DNA of 64,000 bases from Halorarum salinum (GCF_013402875.1 NZ_CP058579.1:2046001-2110000); one strand, 5' to 3'; counted from the stretch's first letter, positions 30,219 through 39,041 are shown. The notes: a model not told the origin generated them from the sequence alone. Made by a program: numbers and translations.

Positions 30219-32276
30219 TCACACGTACTCGGCGACATCCACGAACACCACCTGATCCGGCACCCCATCGAACTCGTCCCGGACCGCCGCCTCGATCCGC
30301 TCCCGGACACCCTCTTCCAGGGTCGCGACCTCCACCCGGTCAACATCAAGACCGAGACACTTCCGCACATTCGCCACCTCGTGTTCCGGGCTCCGTGCGA
30401 CCTCAACTGCCACCACTTCACCCGTCGTTTCAGCGTACACATCCACGAACCCATCACTCACTGCTGACTCGATCTCCACCGAGAACCCGTCCGCCTCATA
30501 GTACTCCTTGATCTGCTGCTGCCAGTACCGATGCACCACCCCCCGACGACCTGTCGCCACCACATCATACCCGCGCTCGGCCAACACCTCCTTCCCGGCC
30601 TCTGTCAACTCCAGCAGCTTCGGATTCCGGCCGGGCTTCCGCGTATCAACCTCGACCTCCCGCACCAATTCCAGGGCCACCAGCTGGTTCTTCGCTTCGT
30701 TCCCGGTCTTCGCCCCGACGTCAACCGCGTCGTATCGCTGGCTCATCGACAGGAACGGCTGGTCATTCACCGAGGCCAGCACTGCCTCAGCCACGTCCCC
30801 AACCGCTCCACCGTCCTCGTCCGTCTCGGCATCGGTATCATCGGTAGCGTCCGTCGTTTCCCAGTGCCGACCAACCACCTCGAGGAACCGGTCCGGCCGA
30901 ACCCGCTCCCCATACGCCAGCTCGTCCAGCACCGACTGCATCCGCTCGCGTACCACTTCCTCCGTCGTGGACTTCTCCACGAAATACGGCGGTAACCGCA
31001 CCGGCACCGGGTCACAGCTCGCTGCCTTCACCACCGCCTCCCCTCGCTCCAAGGTCCGCGTGAACCCGACCTCATCATCCTCGATGCCGAACGTCTCCGC
31101 CATCTCCTGCGTGTCGTGGCCCGACCCCAACGACATCCATACCTTCAGGTTCGTATTCGCCTTCAGACTGTCCGATAACTTACTGGGTTCGTGGTCCGCC
31201 ACCACCAACGCTTCCCCGAACTCACGGACCCGCCCCATCAAACTCGTGATCGGTGGCTGCGGCGTATCCACGTTCTGCTCACGGTGCACGTCGAACACCT
31301 GCTTGGCCTCATCGAATAACACCGCGTGCCGCAACCCGTCCCGGTGGCCCTGTGCATCCCGGTAGTAGAACAGCCACGTCAACAACACCTCCACCATGAA
31401 CGTCTGGACGTCCTGATTCGGTTCCTGCAGCTCGACCACCACGTTCCGGTCTAACAACTCCTCGATGGGAAACCCGGTGCTACACTCAAAGATGTCACCA
31501 CCGAACCCGAGCATCCCGGTCAACCGGTTCTCCACGCGCTCCTTGTACCGGTACCGTGGACTCGCGTACGGGATCTCCTGGGCCGCCACTACATCCCGTA
31601 ACTCGAACAATGACGGGTACGCCCCATCCGCCATCTGCTCGTCATATAGGTTGTACAGGACACGGAGGTTCCCGAGGAAGTGGTTGCGGGACGCGTTCAA
31701 CAGACCGACCGCGTGACTCCACGTATCCGCCAAGACCTCTCCCCACTGCTCGATACGGACACCCGGCGGTGGCTGCAACGGGTTGAACTTGAGATCCTGC
31801 CAGTTGATCACCGTCAGGTCGAACTCATCGACGACATGCCGGTAATCGTTCTTGAAGTCGAACACGAGAAACGGGATGTCCACCCCGTCCAGCAGGCTCA
31901 TCATATTGTAGAAGAACGTGGTCTTCCCCGCCCCACTCCGACCGACCACCAGCATATGCTCGTTCAACTGCTGGCGCGTCACGCACACCGGCCGCTCATC
32001 CGGGTCCGCCCCCAGCATGAACTCACCGAGATACGCCGGGTACGGCGTGGCAAACGGCCGGCCGATCGGCTCTTCGTGCATCCGCTTGCGCCGATACAGC
32101 TCCCGGATATCCGCGAAGAACTCCCGGTCTACGGCTGCCACCCGGGACACGTTCGCGATCTTCTCATCCGGCTCACCAACCGCTTTCATATCGTCCTGCA
32201 ACGCCTCGAGCTCCTCCTGGTCCGTCAGGGACGAACGTTCCGCGGTTGACCTTCCCGAGTTTGAGTGTTCCGGCAT
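30219..32276 (-). CDS. HerA/VirB4-like ATPase with winged helix and nuclease-like tail
   Basis: This 685-residue protein has Walker A GRSGAGKT at residues 112-119, the coupling-type strand FLVFDFKNDYRHV, and Walker B HAVLFDEAKQVFD. These are typical of the HerA/FtsK/VirB4 motor family. A central acidic linker (DATDDTDAETDEDGG) leads to a winged-helix domain (KNQLVALELVREVEV, LLELTEAGKEVLAERGYDVV). The last 110 residues (GFSVEIESAVSDGFVDVYAE, VVAVEVARS) have the strand order of a PD-(D/E)xK fold. It probably moves or processes DNA during transfer, packaging or plasmid maintenance. It is the gene next to the tRNA attachment site. Confidence 0.75.
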   Translation of the reverse strand: MPEHSNSGRSTAERSSLTDQEELEALQDDMKAVGEPDEKIANVSRVAAVDREFFADIRELYRRKRMHEEPIGRPFATPYPAYLGEFMLGADPDERPVCVTRQQLNEHMLVVGRSGAGKTTFFYNMMSLLDGVDIPFLVFDFKNDYRHVVDEFDLTVINWQDLKFNPLQPPPGVRIEQWGEVLADTWSHAVGLLNASRNHFLGNLRVLYNLYDEQMADGAYPSLFELRDVVAAQEIPYASPRYRYKERVENRLTGMLGFGGDIFECSTGFPIEELLDRNVVVELQEPNQDVQTFMVEVLLTWLFYYRDAQGHRDGLRHAVLFDEAKQVFDVHREQNVDTPQPPITSLMGRVREFGEALVVADHEPSKLSDSLKANTNLKVWMSLGSGHDTQEMAETFGIEDDEVGFTRTLERGEAVVKAASCDPVPVRLPPYFVEKSTTEEVVRERMQSVLDELAYGERVRPDRFLEVVGRHWETTDATDDTDAETDEDGGAVGDVAEAVLASVNDQPFLSMSQRYDAVDVGAKTGNEAKNQLVALELVREVEVDTRKPGRNPKLLELTEAGKEVLAERGYDVVATGRRGVVHRYWQQQIKEYYEADGFSVEIESAVSDGFVDVYAETTGEVVAVEVARSPEHEVANVRKCLGLDVDRVEVATLEEGVRERIEAAVRDEFDGVPDQVVFVDVAEYV

Positions 32277-32581
32277 CTAATCAATTCGCCTCTACGGTGC
32301 GGAAACAGTAAAACCTTAGTATAATCAACGTCCCTATTCCTCCCCTTGCGGCCAGCAGTCGCTGACTGGCCGAAATAAACGGGTATTGACGCAGAATGGG
32401 CTTCCATCAGTGCGGCAATCCCCTAGGACTATGAGGACTGCCCGTGATTCAAATGCAGGCGAATCGCATGACATCGGAGACCCCCATCATGCGGCATGAT
32501 GAAATCACCCACCGGACCCGCGGGGTGTTTTATAAGCATCCCGCCGCAGTCCCGCGAATGCGGACCATCATGCAGAAGGAT
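32277..32581. other. Intergenic boundary region next to the tRNA
   Basis: Holds the presumed right attachment junction. A palindrome CATCATGC-n1-GCATGATG lies at 32485-32501, and CATCATGC recurs at 32566-32573. A second inverted repeat GGCCAG..CTGGCC lies at 32350-32371. The minus-strand TTATAAAA at about 32530 is a possible leftward promoter, with only a 22-codon frame (ATG 32497) after it. No gene is convincing here. Confidence 0.4.
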
Positions 32582-32655
32582 GGGCGCTGCAGGATTTGAA
32601 CCCACGGCAACTTGGTCCGAAGCCAAGCACTCTGTCCAGACTGAGCTAAGCGCCC
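32582..32655 (-). tRNA. tRNA-Arg (anticodon TCG)
   Basis: The minus strand folds as a complete cloverleaf. The acceptor stem pairs GGGCGCT with AGCGCCC, the anticodon arm is CTTGG-CTTCGGA-CCAAG with anticodon TCG, and the T-loop is TTCAAAT. No CCA is encoded and no intron is seen. Its 3' end faces the low-GC mobile tract, so it is the likely integration target. Confidence 0.95.
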
Positions 32656-32784
32656 TCACTCCCCCGTACACGAGGCCGGCCTTTAACTCCCGCGTTTCCA
32701 CCCGACGTCGCGATCACCTCGCCGACCACCTACCGGCCACGTGTCGCGTCATTTATGCCGACCGCCCCGGGACACGCTGACGAC

Positions 32785-33618
32785 ATGGGGGACACGCGGG
32801 GGTCCGGCCTGCTCGAACTCACCCGCCCGGGCAACGCGGTCGCCGCCGGCGCGCTCACCTTCATCGGGGCGTACGTCGGCGGGGGCCTCCTGCCCATCCC
32901 CCTCACGCTCGCGGTCGCGGCCACGATCCTCGCTGTCGCGGCCGGCAACGCGGCGAACGACTACTTCGACCGCGACATCGACCGGGTGAACCGCCCGGAC
33001 CGCCCCATCCCGAGCGGCCGCGTCTCGCCGCGGGAGGCGCTCGTCTTCGCCGCCGCGCTCTTCGCGGGCGCCGTGCTGGCCGCGGCCACCCTCCCGCCGC
33101 TCGCGCTCGCCATCGCGGTCGTGAACCTCCTCGCGCTGGTCGCCTACACGGAGCTGTTCAAGGGGCTGCCCGGCGTCGGCAACGCGGTCGTGGCGTACCT
33201 CACGGGGAGCACCTTCCTCTTCGGCGCGGCCGCGGTCGGCGCGCTCGGCCCGGACGTGTGGGTGCTGTTCGGCCTGGCCGCGGTGGCCACGTTCGCCCGC
33301 GAACTCGTGAAGGACGTCGAGGACGTGGCCGGGGACCGCGAGGAGGGGCTGTCGACGCTCCCCATCGTCGCCGGCGAGCGGGCCACGCTCGCGGTCGCGG
33401 TGGCCGCCATGACGGTCGGCGTGGCCGCGAGCGCGTTGCCGTACGCGCGGGGGACGTTCGGCGGGGCCTACGCCGCGCTCGTCGTCCCCGCGGACGCGGT
33501 CATGCTGGGGGCGACGGCGTGGGGGTTCCGGAACCCGGCGGCCGCCCAGCGGTGGCTCAAGCGCGGGACGTTCCTCGCGGCCGCGGCGTTCGTCGCCGGC
33601 CGGTACGCGGTCGGTTGA
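32785..33618 (+). CDS. ubiA: UbiA-type prenyltransferase, likely DGGGP synthase
   Basis: This 277-residue membrane protein starts at ATG 32785. The first aspartate motif NAANDYFDRDIDRVN (residues 55-69) is followed by RPDRPIPSG, and the second motif is KDVEDVAGDREEG. These are the Mg/prenyl-diphosphate sites of the UbiA superfamily, spread over about nine membrane helices. In haloarchaea this protein, geranylgeranylglyceryl-phosphate geranylgeranyltransferase, adds the second C20 chain of archaeol. Other UbiA paralogues (menaquinone, haem) are possible, but length and motifs fit the lipid enzyme. It is the first chromosomal gene beyond the tRNA. Confidence 0.85.
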   Translation: MGDTRGSGLLELTRPGNAVAAGALTFIGAYVGGGLLPIPLTLAVAATILAVAAGNAANDYFDRDIDRVNRPDRPIPSGRVSPREALVFAAALFAGAVLAAATLPPLALAIAVVNLLALVAYTELFKGLPGVGNAVVAYLTGSTFLFGAAAVGALGPDVWVLFGLAAVATFARELVKDVEDVAGDREEGLSTLPIVAGERATLAVAVAAMTVGVAASALPYARGTFGGAYAALVVPADAVMLGATAWGFRNPAAAQRWLKRGTFLAAAAFVAGRYAVG

Positions 33619-33674
33619 CTCCCCGACCAATCAAAAAGAATATTACCGGTTCACGGCATGAAGGGGAACGTCCG

Positions 33675-33755
33675 ATGACTCCCGGCGAGACGGCACGTCC
33701 CGTGCACGCACCGCGGAGCGTCGACGGTCCGGTAGCGGGGATCGGCCATGTATGA
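33675..33755 (+). CDS. Possible 26-residue leader ORF
   Basis: ATG at 33675, ending in an overlap with the next gene's ATG (ATGTATGA). The product is TPGETARPVHAPRSVDGPVA and on. It may be a translated leader coupled to the RecA-like gene. Evidence is limited to the overlap. Confidence 0.25.
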   Translation: MTPGETARPVHAPRSVDGPVAGIGHV

Positions 33756-34356
33756 GGTCACAGCCTTCGAGGAGAGCATCGAGCCGGGATCGAACGTGCT
33801 CGTCTCCGGCCCGCCGCTGAGCGGCAAGCGGGACCTGGCGCTCGACGTTCTCGCGGAGGGAACCGACGCCGGCGAGGGCGCCATCGTGGTGACGACGAAG
33901 GACGGCGCGGACCGGCTGCTTGAGCAGTTCGCCCGCCGCACCGGGTACGAGGGGAAGCCGGTCGCCGTCGTCGACACCGTCACCCGACAGCAGGGGGTCG
34001 GCGACGTGCTCGAGGACGACCGCGTGAAGTACACCTCCTCGCCGGTCGACCTCACCGGCATCGGGATCAAGCTCTCGGAGTTCCTCGAACAGTTCCACGA
34101 GGTCCGGGGGATCGAGCGGAACCGCGTCGCGGTTCACTCGCTCTCGACGCTCCTGATGTACGCCGACCTCCAGACCGTCTTTCGCTTCCTCCACGTCTTC
34201 ACCGGCCGGATCCAGAGCGTCGACGGACTCGGGATCTACTGCATCGACTCGACCGCCCACGACGACCGGACCATGAACACGCTGAAACAGCTGTTCGACG
34301 GCGTCGTCGAGACGGGTGACGGCTCGGAGTTGGCGGTCAGACTCGCGGACGCGTGA
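33748..34356 (+). CDS. RecA-superfamily HTR-like protein
   Basis: This 202-residue soluble protein has a P-loop GPPLSGKR (residues 21-28) and the overall strand order of archaeal Rad55/KaiC-type proteins: AIVVTTKDGADRLLEQF, PVAVVDTVTR, RNRVAVHSLSTLLMYAD, GLGIYCIDSTAHDD. It is a single RecA core without a lid domain. In haloarchaea such proteins are called HTR-like and are thought to take part in signalling. The nucleotide substrate is presumably ATP. It stands alone between UbiA and a CoA-binding protein. Confidence 0.7.
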   Translation: MYEVTAFEESIEPGSNVLVSGPPLSGKRDLALDVLAEGTDAGEGAIVVTTKDGADRLLEQFARRTGYEGKPVAVVDTVTRQQGVGDVLEDDRVKYTSSPVDLTGIGIKLSEFLEQFHEVRGIERNRVAVHSLSTLLMYADLQTVFRFLHVFTGRIQSVDGLGIYCIDSTAHDDRTMNTLKQLFDGVVETGDGSELAVRLADA

Positions 34357-34530
34357 TCGACGAGCGCGTTCACGGACCGCGGGCGACGGGCGAACTCGCG
34401 GGCGGTCGGCGACGTCGCGAGCGGCGACGCGTGATCGACCGTCGAACGACGCGCTCGGTCGGGGTTCGGTCCTCCGGTCGGCCCGCCGGCGCGCCGAACG
34501 CTTTTCGCTGACGCGGGACTACGTCGCGGT

Positions 34531-34953
34531 ATGCCCGCGACAGACGACGAGGGGCTCCGTGAACTGCTCTCGATGGATCCGGTCGCGGTGATCGGCTGCT
34601 CGAGCACGCCCGGCAAGGCCGCCCACGAGATCCCGAAGTACCTGAAACGGCACGGCTACGAGGTGATCCCGGTCAACCCGTACGCGGACGAGATCCTCGG
34701 CCGCGGGGCGTACGACTCGCTGGCGGACGTCGAGGAGGACGTCGAACTCGTCGACGTCTTCCGACCGAGCGAGGAGGTGGCGGGGATCGTCGACCAGGTG
34801 ATCGAGCGGCGGGAGACCCGTGGCGACGTGCGCGGGCTCTGGCTCCAGCTCGGCATCACCGACGACGAGGCGCTCGCCCGCGCCGAGGACGCCGACCTCC
34901 TCGCGGTGCAGGACCGATGTATGAAGGTCGAACACGGCAGGCTGATCGGCTGA
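34531..34953 (+). CDS. CoA-binding domain protein
   Basis: This 140-residue protein has the Rossmann-like CoA-binding signature VAVIGCSSTPGKAAHEIPKY (from residue 18), then GYEVIPVNP and ELVDVFRPSEEV, ending VQDRCMKVEHGRL. It matches the YccU-type CoA-binding family. The ligand is probably CoA or a nucleotide; the physiological role is not established. It is monocistronic, with a 174-base gap upstream that shows no other gene. Confidence 0.85.
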   Translation: MPATDDEGLRELLSMDPVAVIGCSSTPGKAAHEIPKYLKRHGYEVIPVNPYADEILGRGAYDSLADVEEDVELVDVFRPSEEVAGIVDQVIERRETRGDVRGLWLQLGITDDEALARAEDADLLAVQDRCMKVEHGRLIG

Positions 34954-35049
34954 CCCGTCACCGGGAGTCGGACTCGTGTCAGCCCGGCCGCCCGGCTCGG
35001 CCGCTGACGTTTACATTAAGTGGAGGGCAACGGAGGATACTGAGTACCG

Positions 35050-35361
35050 ATGGCGCGCTCGAAGAACGATCTACCGCCGACCGCCGACCACGAACAGGGG
35101 GCAGGCTCCGCGGTAGAGACGTACACCCCCGATCAGGGACGATCGCTCACGGACGCGGTACTCGCCGCGCTCGACGCATACACCGACGTCGACCTGAGCG
35201 GGTCCGAGTTCGTTCTCAACGACGTGATCAACCCGGACGCGCTCAACGCGCTCATCCGCCACGGCGCGGGCGCGAACGCGACGGTCGCGTTCGACGTGAA
35301 CGACGTCAGAGTGACGATTCGCGAGGACGAACAGGTGCACGTCGTGGTCGGCGAACGCTAG
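35050..35361 (+). CDS. HalOD1 domain protein
   Basis: This 103-residue acidic protein has SLTDAVLAALDAYTDVDLSG, FVLNDVINPDALNALI and VAFDVNDVRVTIREDEQVHV, the helix-D-V-I-x-P-D-hairpin layout of the halobacterial output domain HalOD1. No other domain is attached. A TTAAGTGG sequence about 35 bases upstream is a likely promoter. The function of stand-alone HalOD1 proteins is unknown. Confidence 0.75.
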   Translation: MARSKNDLPPTADHEQGAGSAVETYTPDQGRSLTDAVLAALDAYTDVDLSGSEFVLNDVINPDALNALIRHGAGANATVAFDVNDVRVTIREDEQVHVVVGER

Positions 35362-35415
35362 GAGCGGGCGACGGGAGCACGGCACCCCCGTTCCGTCCAG
35401 TTCTGTCGCGGTGGC

Positions 35416-36396
35416 CTATCCGGTCCACTCCTCGAACGACCGGTAGACGCCCTTGGAGAGGTAGCGCTCGCTGGAGTCCGGAAACACGGTGACGACCGAG
35501 TCGTGGGGGACGTCGACCTCGCCACGCTCGATCTCGCGTGCGACCGCCCGCGCCGCGAGCGAGTTCGCCGCGGAGCTCGACGCGACCAGGTGGCCCTCCT
35601 CGCTCGCCAGCCTGGCCATCTCGGCGTGGACGTCCGCATCGGGGATCGTCTTCAGGTCGTCGACGAGGTCGGGATCGAACAGCTCGTTCGTCGAGACGTC
35701 GTGGGTGCCGATCCCCTCCGTCCTGTACTCGCCCTCCTCGGCGTCCTCGCCGAAGAACTCGCCGAACGTCGACCCCTCGGGCTGGACGGCGACGACGCGG
35801 GCGTCCGGGACCCGCTCCAGCGCGTACTCCGCCATCCCCATCAGCGTCCCGGCGGTGCCACAGCCCGCGACGACCGCGCCGACCTCGCCGTCGAGCGCCT
35901 CGAACGCCTCCGGCCCGGTCGTCTCGTAGTGGGCCTCGACGTTGAGGGGGTTCGCGAACTGCTGGGGAACGACGGCGTCGTCGAGTTCCTCGGCTAGCTC
36001 GTGTGCCCGCTCGATGGCGCGGCCCATCCCGTCCTCGCTGGGGGTGTTGATGACCTCGGCGCCGAGCGCGCGCATCAGCTGCTGTTTCTCGACGCTGAAG
36101 CGCTCGGGGACGACGAAGACGGCGTCCACGCCCAGTCGTCCGGCCGCGACCGCGAAGCCGATGCCCGTGTTGCCCGCGGTCGGTTCGACCACGGTGCCGC
36201 CCGGTTCGAGCGTCCCGTCCGCCAGCATCGCCTCGATCATGTACGCCCCGATGCGGTCCTTCACGGACGCGCCGGGGTTGAACGACTCCAGTTTCGCGTA
36301 CACTGGGACCGCGTCGGGCGCGGCGTGCACCCGGACCAGCGGCGTCTCGCCGACCGCCTCCAGCACGGAGTCGAGCGGCTCCCGGTGGGTGGTCAT
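35416..36396 (-). CDS. Cysteine synthase-family PLP enzyme
   Basis: This 326-residue protein belongs to fold-type II PLP enzymes of the CysK/CysM/cystathionine beta-synthase group. GETPLVRV is near the N-terminus, the PLP lysine is in NPGASVKDRIG (about residue 47), the substrate loop is EPTAGNTGIG, and the phosphate-binding loop is GCGTAGTLMG. It replaces the leaving group of O-acetylserine or O-phosphoserine with sulfide or homocysteine. Which substrate is used cannot be told. It is transcribed leftward, convergent with the HalOD1 gene. Confidence 0.85.
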   Translation of the reverse strand: MTTHREPLDSVLEAVGETPLVRVHAAPDAVPVYAKLESFNPGASVKDRIGAYMIEAMLADGTLEPGGTVVEPTAGNTGIGFAVAAGRLGVDAVFVVPERFSVEKQQLMRALGAEVINTPSEDGMGRAIERAHELAEELDDAVVPQQFANPLNVEAHYETTGPEAFEALDGEVGAVVAGCGTAGTLMGMAEYALERVPDARVVAVQPEGSTFGEFFGEDAEEGEYRTEGIGTHDVSTNELFDPDLVDDLKTIPDADVHAEMARLASEEGHLVASSSAANSLAARAVAREIERGEVDVPHDSVVTVFPDSSERYLSKGVYRSFEEWTG

Positions 36397-36472
36397 ACGG
36401 TGGCAAAGATTGCCCCGGGTTAGGTATCTTGCTATCCGTCGCGGCGTTCGGCGGTCGCCCTCCGAGCGCGGC

Positions 36473-36811
36473 TCAGGCCGTCGACCCGTCGACGGCGTCA
36501 GTCGAGCCGTCGCCGCCGTCGTCGGACGCGGCGTCCGCGGTGTCGTCGCGTTCGCCGTCGTCGGGGTGCGCCGGCGCCTCCGCGTCGGCCAGTACCGATT
36601 CGACGTCGACGCCCTGCTCTTCGGCCAGCGCGGCGACGAGCGCGCGCTGCTCGGCGAGCTCGGCCTCGACCCGCTCGACGCGCTCCTCGGTCGTCGACAC
36701 CGTGTCGCGCAACCGGTCGACCTGCTCGCGCATCTCGTTCACCCGGGCGTACAGCTTCTCGGCGGTGTCCGCGACCGTCTGGATCTTCTTCGCCGTGCTT
36801 CCGAGTCCCAT
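36473..36811 (-). CDS. DUF5798-like coiled-coil protein
   Basis: From the ATG at 36811 this is a 112-residue protein. Residues 5-70 form a continuous coiled coil (TAEKLYARVNEMREQVDRLR, EERVERVEAELAEQRALVAA) and the tail is Asp-rich low complexity. It starts MGLGSTAKK, as in the haloarchaeal DUF5798 family. The longer frame upstream overlaps the promoter of surE. The function is unknown. Confidence 0.65.
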   Translation of the reverse strand: MGLGSTAKKIQTVADTAEKLYARVNEMREQVDRLRDTVSTTEERVERVEAELAEQRALVAALAEEQGVDVESVLADAEAPAHPDDGERDDTADAASDDGGDGSTDAVDGSTA

Positions 36812-36932
36812 GGTCGGGCTATACGGCTCGCGTATCCTACCTCTTGTGGTGTGGGACGTTCCGTGGAGCGCCGCGGCGTGTCGGCGGGATCGAACCCCGG
36901 CCGCTTTTGCTCCCCGTCGCCGACCCCCCGCC

Positions 36933-37739
36933 ATGAACACGAGCGGCGGGCCGCGGATCCTCCTGACGAACGACGACGGCATCGACAGCCCCGGCTTCCG
37001 CGCGCTACACGCCGCGCTCTCGTCGGTCGGCGAGGTCGTCGCCGTCGCGCCCGCGGACGACCGGAGCGCGGTCGGGCGGTCGCTCTCCCGCCGCGTCGAC
37101 GTCCAGGACCACGATCTGGGCTACGCCATCGAGGGGACCCCGACCGACTGCGTCGTCGTCGGACTGGAGTCGCTGTGTCCGGACGCCGACGTGGTGGTCT
37201 CGGGCTGTAACAAGGGCGCGAACGTCGGCGCGTACGTCCTCGGGCGCTCGGGAACCGTCTCGGCCGCCGTCGAGGCTGCGTTCTTCGACGTGCCGGCCGT
37301 GGCCGTCTCGCAGTACGTCCCCGCGGGCACGGGCGAGGCGTACCGGGCGTTCGAGGTCGACGAGCCGGACTTCGCGGAGGCGGGCCGGGCCGCCCGGTAC
37401 CTCGTCGAGCGCGCCGAGGGGGCGGGCGTGTTCGAGACCACCGACTACCTGAACGTGAACGCCCCGTGGACCGACGGCGGCCCCGCCGAGATGACGGTGA
37501 CGAGACCCTCCACGCTGTACGACATGACCGCCGAGCGCGACGGGGGCGGGGTCACGCTGCTCGACCGGACCTGGGACCGGATGAAGGAGGGGAGCGTCCC
37601 GGACCCGGTCGGGACCGACCGGCGCGCGATCGCGGACGGCTACGTCTCCGTCTCGCCGCTGACCGCGCCACACACGACCCGCCACCACGGGGCGCTGGAC
37701 GGGCTGGCGGAGTCGTATCCCGGCCGGGAGGAGGAGTGA
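36933..37739 (+). CDS. surE: 5'/3'-nucleotidase SurE
   Basis: This 268-residue protein starts at ATG 36933 and opens with ILLTNDDGIDSPG, the metal-binding SurE signature. VAPADDRSAVGRS, VVSGCNKGANVG and YLNVNAP follow in the family order. SurE removes phosphate from nucleoside monophosphates and helps in stationary-phase survival. It is divergent from the DUF5798-like gene. Confidence 0.92.
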   Translation: MNTSGGPRILLTNDDGIDSPGFRALHAALSSVGEVVAVAPADDRSAVGRSLSRRVDVQDHDLGYAIEGTPTDCVVVGLESLCPDADVVVSGCNKGANVGAYVLGRSGTVSAAVEAAFFDVPAVAVSQYVPAGTGEAYRAFEVDEPDFAEAGRAARYLVERAEGAGVFETTDYLNVNAPWTDGGPAEMTVTRPSTLYDMTAERDGGGVTLLDRTWDRMKEGSVPDPVGTDRRAIADGYVSVSPLTAPHTTRHHGALDGLAESYPGREEE

Positions 37740-38178
37740 CGCCGCGTCCGTCGGGTCAACTGGGAACGTTTTGTCAACGTGGGAAGGCGGCAGCGGCGGC
37801 GCGCGGCGGCTGGCCTCCGTGCCAGCCGAACGCGCGCAAGGGACGAGCACCGCAGCGGAGTGAGCGGAGCGAACGGAACGAGGAGCACAGGGGGCTGGGG
37901 AGGGTGAGGTGCGGTCCGGGAGGGACTGAAAGGGGCCGCGAATCTCGGCTCGGTGCGGCCGCTGCGCGCCTCGGCTCACTTCGTTCGCCTGCGGTGCTTG
38001 ACGGTCCGCGCCAGCGCCGAGGTTCGCGGGGGCTTTCGGGAACTGCGCAGCGATAACTGAACCGACCGATGAACCGCGAGGACTTTCGAAGCTATCCGAC
38101 TCCCGAATTCCAGCGAACCAGCACGCCGTCGCCGGAGTGGACACGCTTAAGCGGGGGCGGGCGGAACCGTCGCCCACC
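37740..38178. other. Long GC-rich intergenic region with repeat-like sequence
   Basis: About 440 bases with no credible gene. It contains purine-rich and inverted segments such as GCGGAGTGAGCGGAGCGAAC, GGGACTGAAAGGGGCCGCG and GGGGGCTTTCGGGAACTG. Similar sequence is, as far as I recall, scattered between genes in other haloarchaeal genomes. It could be an interspersed repeat or a structured RNA. The minus-strand frames crossing it lack coding features. Confidence 0.4.
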
Positions 38179-38304
38179 ATGAGTCCGCTCCTCCTCCTCG
38201 CCCAGTCGGAGGCGCCGCGCCTGCCCGTCACGGAGACGGCCACCGTCGTGCTCGTCGCCAGCCTGGTCATCACCGTCGCCTGGTTGCTCCACCTGTACAG
38301 CTGA
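38179..38304 (+). CDS. Small single-helix membrane protein
   Basis: ATG at 38179, 41 residues ending in one membrane helix (TATVVLVASLVITVAWLLHL). A CTTAAG element lies about 30 bases upstream. It has the size and shape of small haloarchaeal membrane proteins; no function is known. Confidence 0.5.
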   Translation: MSPLLLLAQSEAPRLPVTETATVVLVASLVITVAWLLHLYS

Positions 38305-38348
38305 GGCGTCGGTCCCGATCCCGGGACTGACGCCGTCCCGGGACGGCG

Positions 38349-39041
38349 TCAGTCCTCGACCGGTTCCACGCGCTCGCGGAGCCACGCGGCCGCGCGCTCG
38401 GCCTCGCCCGCCTCGCCGGCGGTGAGCCGTACCCGGACGGCGTCGCCCGGGTACGAGCCCACGGTCACGTCGAACTCCTCGCGCACCGCCGCCAGCCGAT
38501 CGAGCAGCGTCGACTCCGGCTCGGGCGTCTCGACCGTCTCCGTGTGGGTGATCTGCCCCTCGAACTCGTCGGCGACCGACTCGAACATCGCCTCCATCTC
38601 CGCGGGGACGCCCGGGAACACGTACACCGAGTCGAGCACGCAGCCCGGCGCGACGCCGACCTCGTTGTTGAGCGGGCGCGCGCCCGCCGGCAGCGCGGTC
38701 GTCCCCTCGTCGAGGTCGCCCGCCGCGTAGCCCCCTTCCCCGGTGAGCCAGTCGTGCGCCTCGCCGTTCCGTTCCAGCCCGCGGCCGAACGCCGCGGCGA
38801 CGCCCTCCAGGGTGACGTCGTCGTGGGTCGGCCCGACGCCCCCGGTGACGAGGACGGCGTCGTACTCGGCGCGGTACTCGTTCACCACCCGGGCGACGTC
38901 GGCGACCCTGTCGGGCACGGTGGTCGCCCGCTCGACTGTCACTCCCCGGTCGTGGAGGCGCGACGCGAGCCACGTCGCGTTGGTGTTCGCGGTGTCGCCG
39001 TTGAGGAGCTCGTCCCCCACGGTGACGATGGCAGCCTGCAT
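38349..39041 (-). CDS. CinA-type molybdopterin-binding domain protein
   Basis: This 230-residue protein starts QAAIVTVGDELLNGDTANTN and has VLVTGGVGPTHDDVTLEGVA, the two signatures of the MoaB/Mog-like competence/damage-inducible protein A domain. It lacks the C-terminal amidase of bacterial CinA. In bacteria the domain hydrolyses ADP-ribose and related pyrophosphates. The archaeal role is not settled. Confidence 0.85.
   Translation of the reverse strand: MQAAIVTVGDELLNGDTANTNATWLASRLHDRGVTVERATTVPDRVADVARVVNEYRAEYDAVLVTGGVGPTHDDVTLEGVAAAFGRGLERNGEAHDWLTGEGGYAAGDLDEGTTALPAGARPLNNEVGVAPGCVLDSVYVFPGVPAEMEAMFESVADEFEGQITHTETVETPEPESTLLDRLAAVREEFDVTVGSYPGDAVRVRLTAGEAGEAERAAAWLRERVEPVED

Larger units (their letters stand above)
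1..32581. mobile_element. Putative integrated plasmid or provirus, right end at tRNA-Arg
   Basis: Everything left of the tRNA-Arg gene differs from the chromosome to the right. GC is lower, genes are short and overlap by 1-20 bases, most lie on the minus strand, and many encode small CxxC zinc proteins or two-helix membrane proteins. The tract abuts the 3' end of a tRNA gene, the usual target of archaeal tyrosine recombinases. A HerA/VirB4-like ATPase, an RHH regulator and defence-like genes fit a mobile replicon. I found no integrase and no second copy of the tRNA 3' end, so the left end is probably outside the window. No capsid or spike protein was recognised, so virus and plasmid cannot be told apart. 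Confidence 0.6.

Noticed and set aside
30086-30457. 123-codon minus-strand frame at the end of the ATPase gene
   Set aside because: It overlaps the ATPase in another frame and is Trp/Arg/Ser-rich, typical of a shadow.
1-32581. Integrase or transposase within the element
   Set aside because: No tyrosine recombinase R..H-x-x-R..Y pattern and no DDE/DEDD transposase could be recognised in any gene here.
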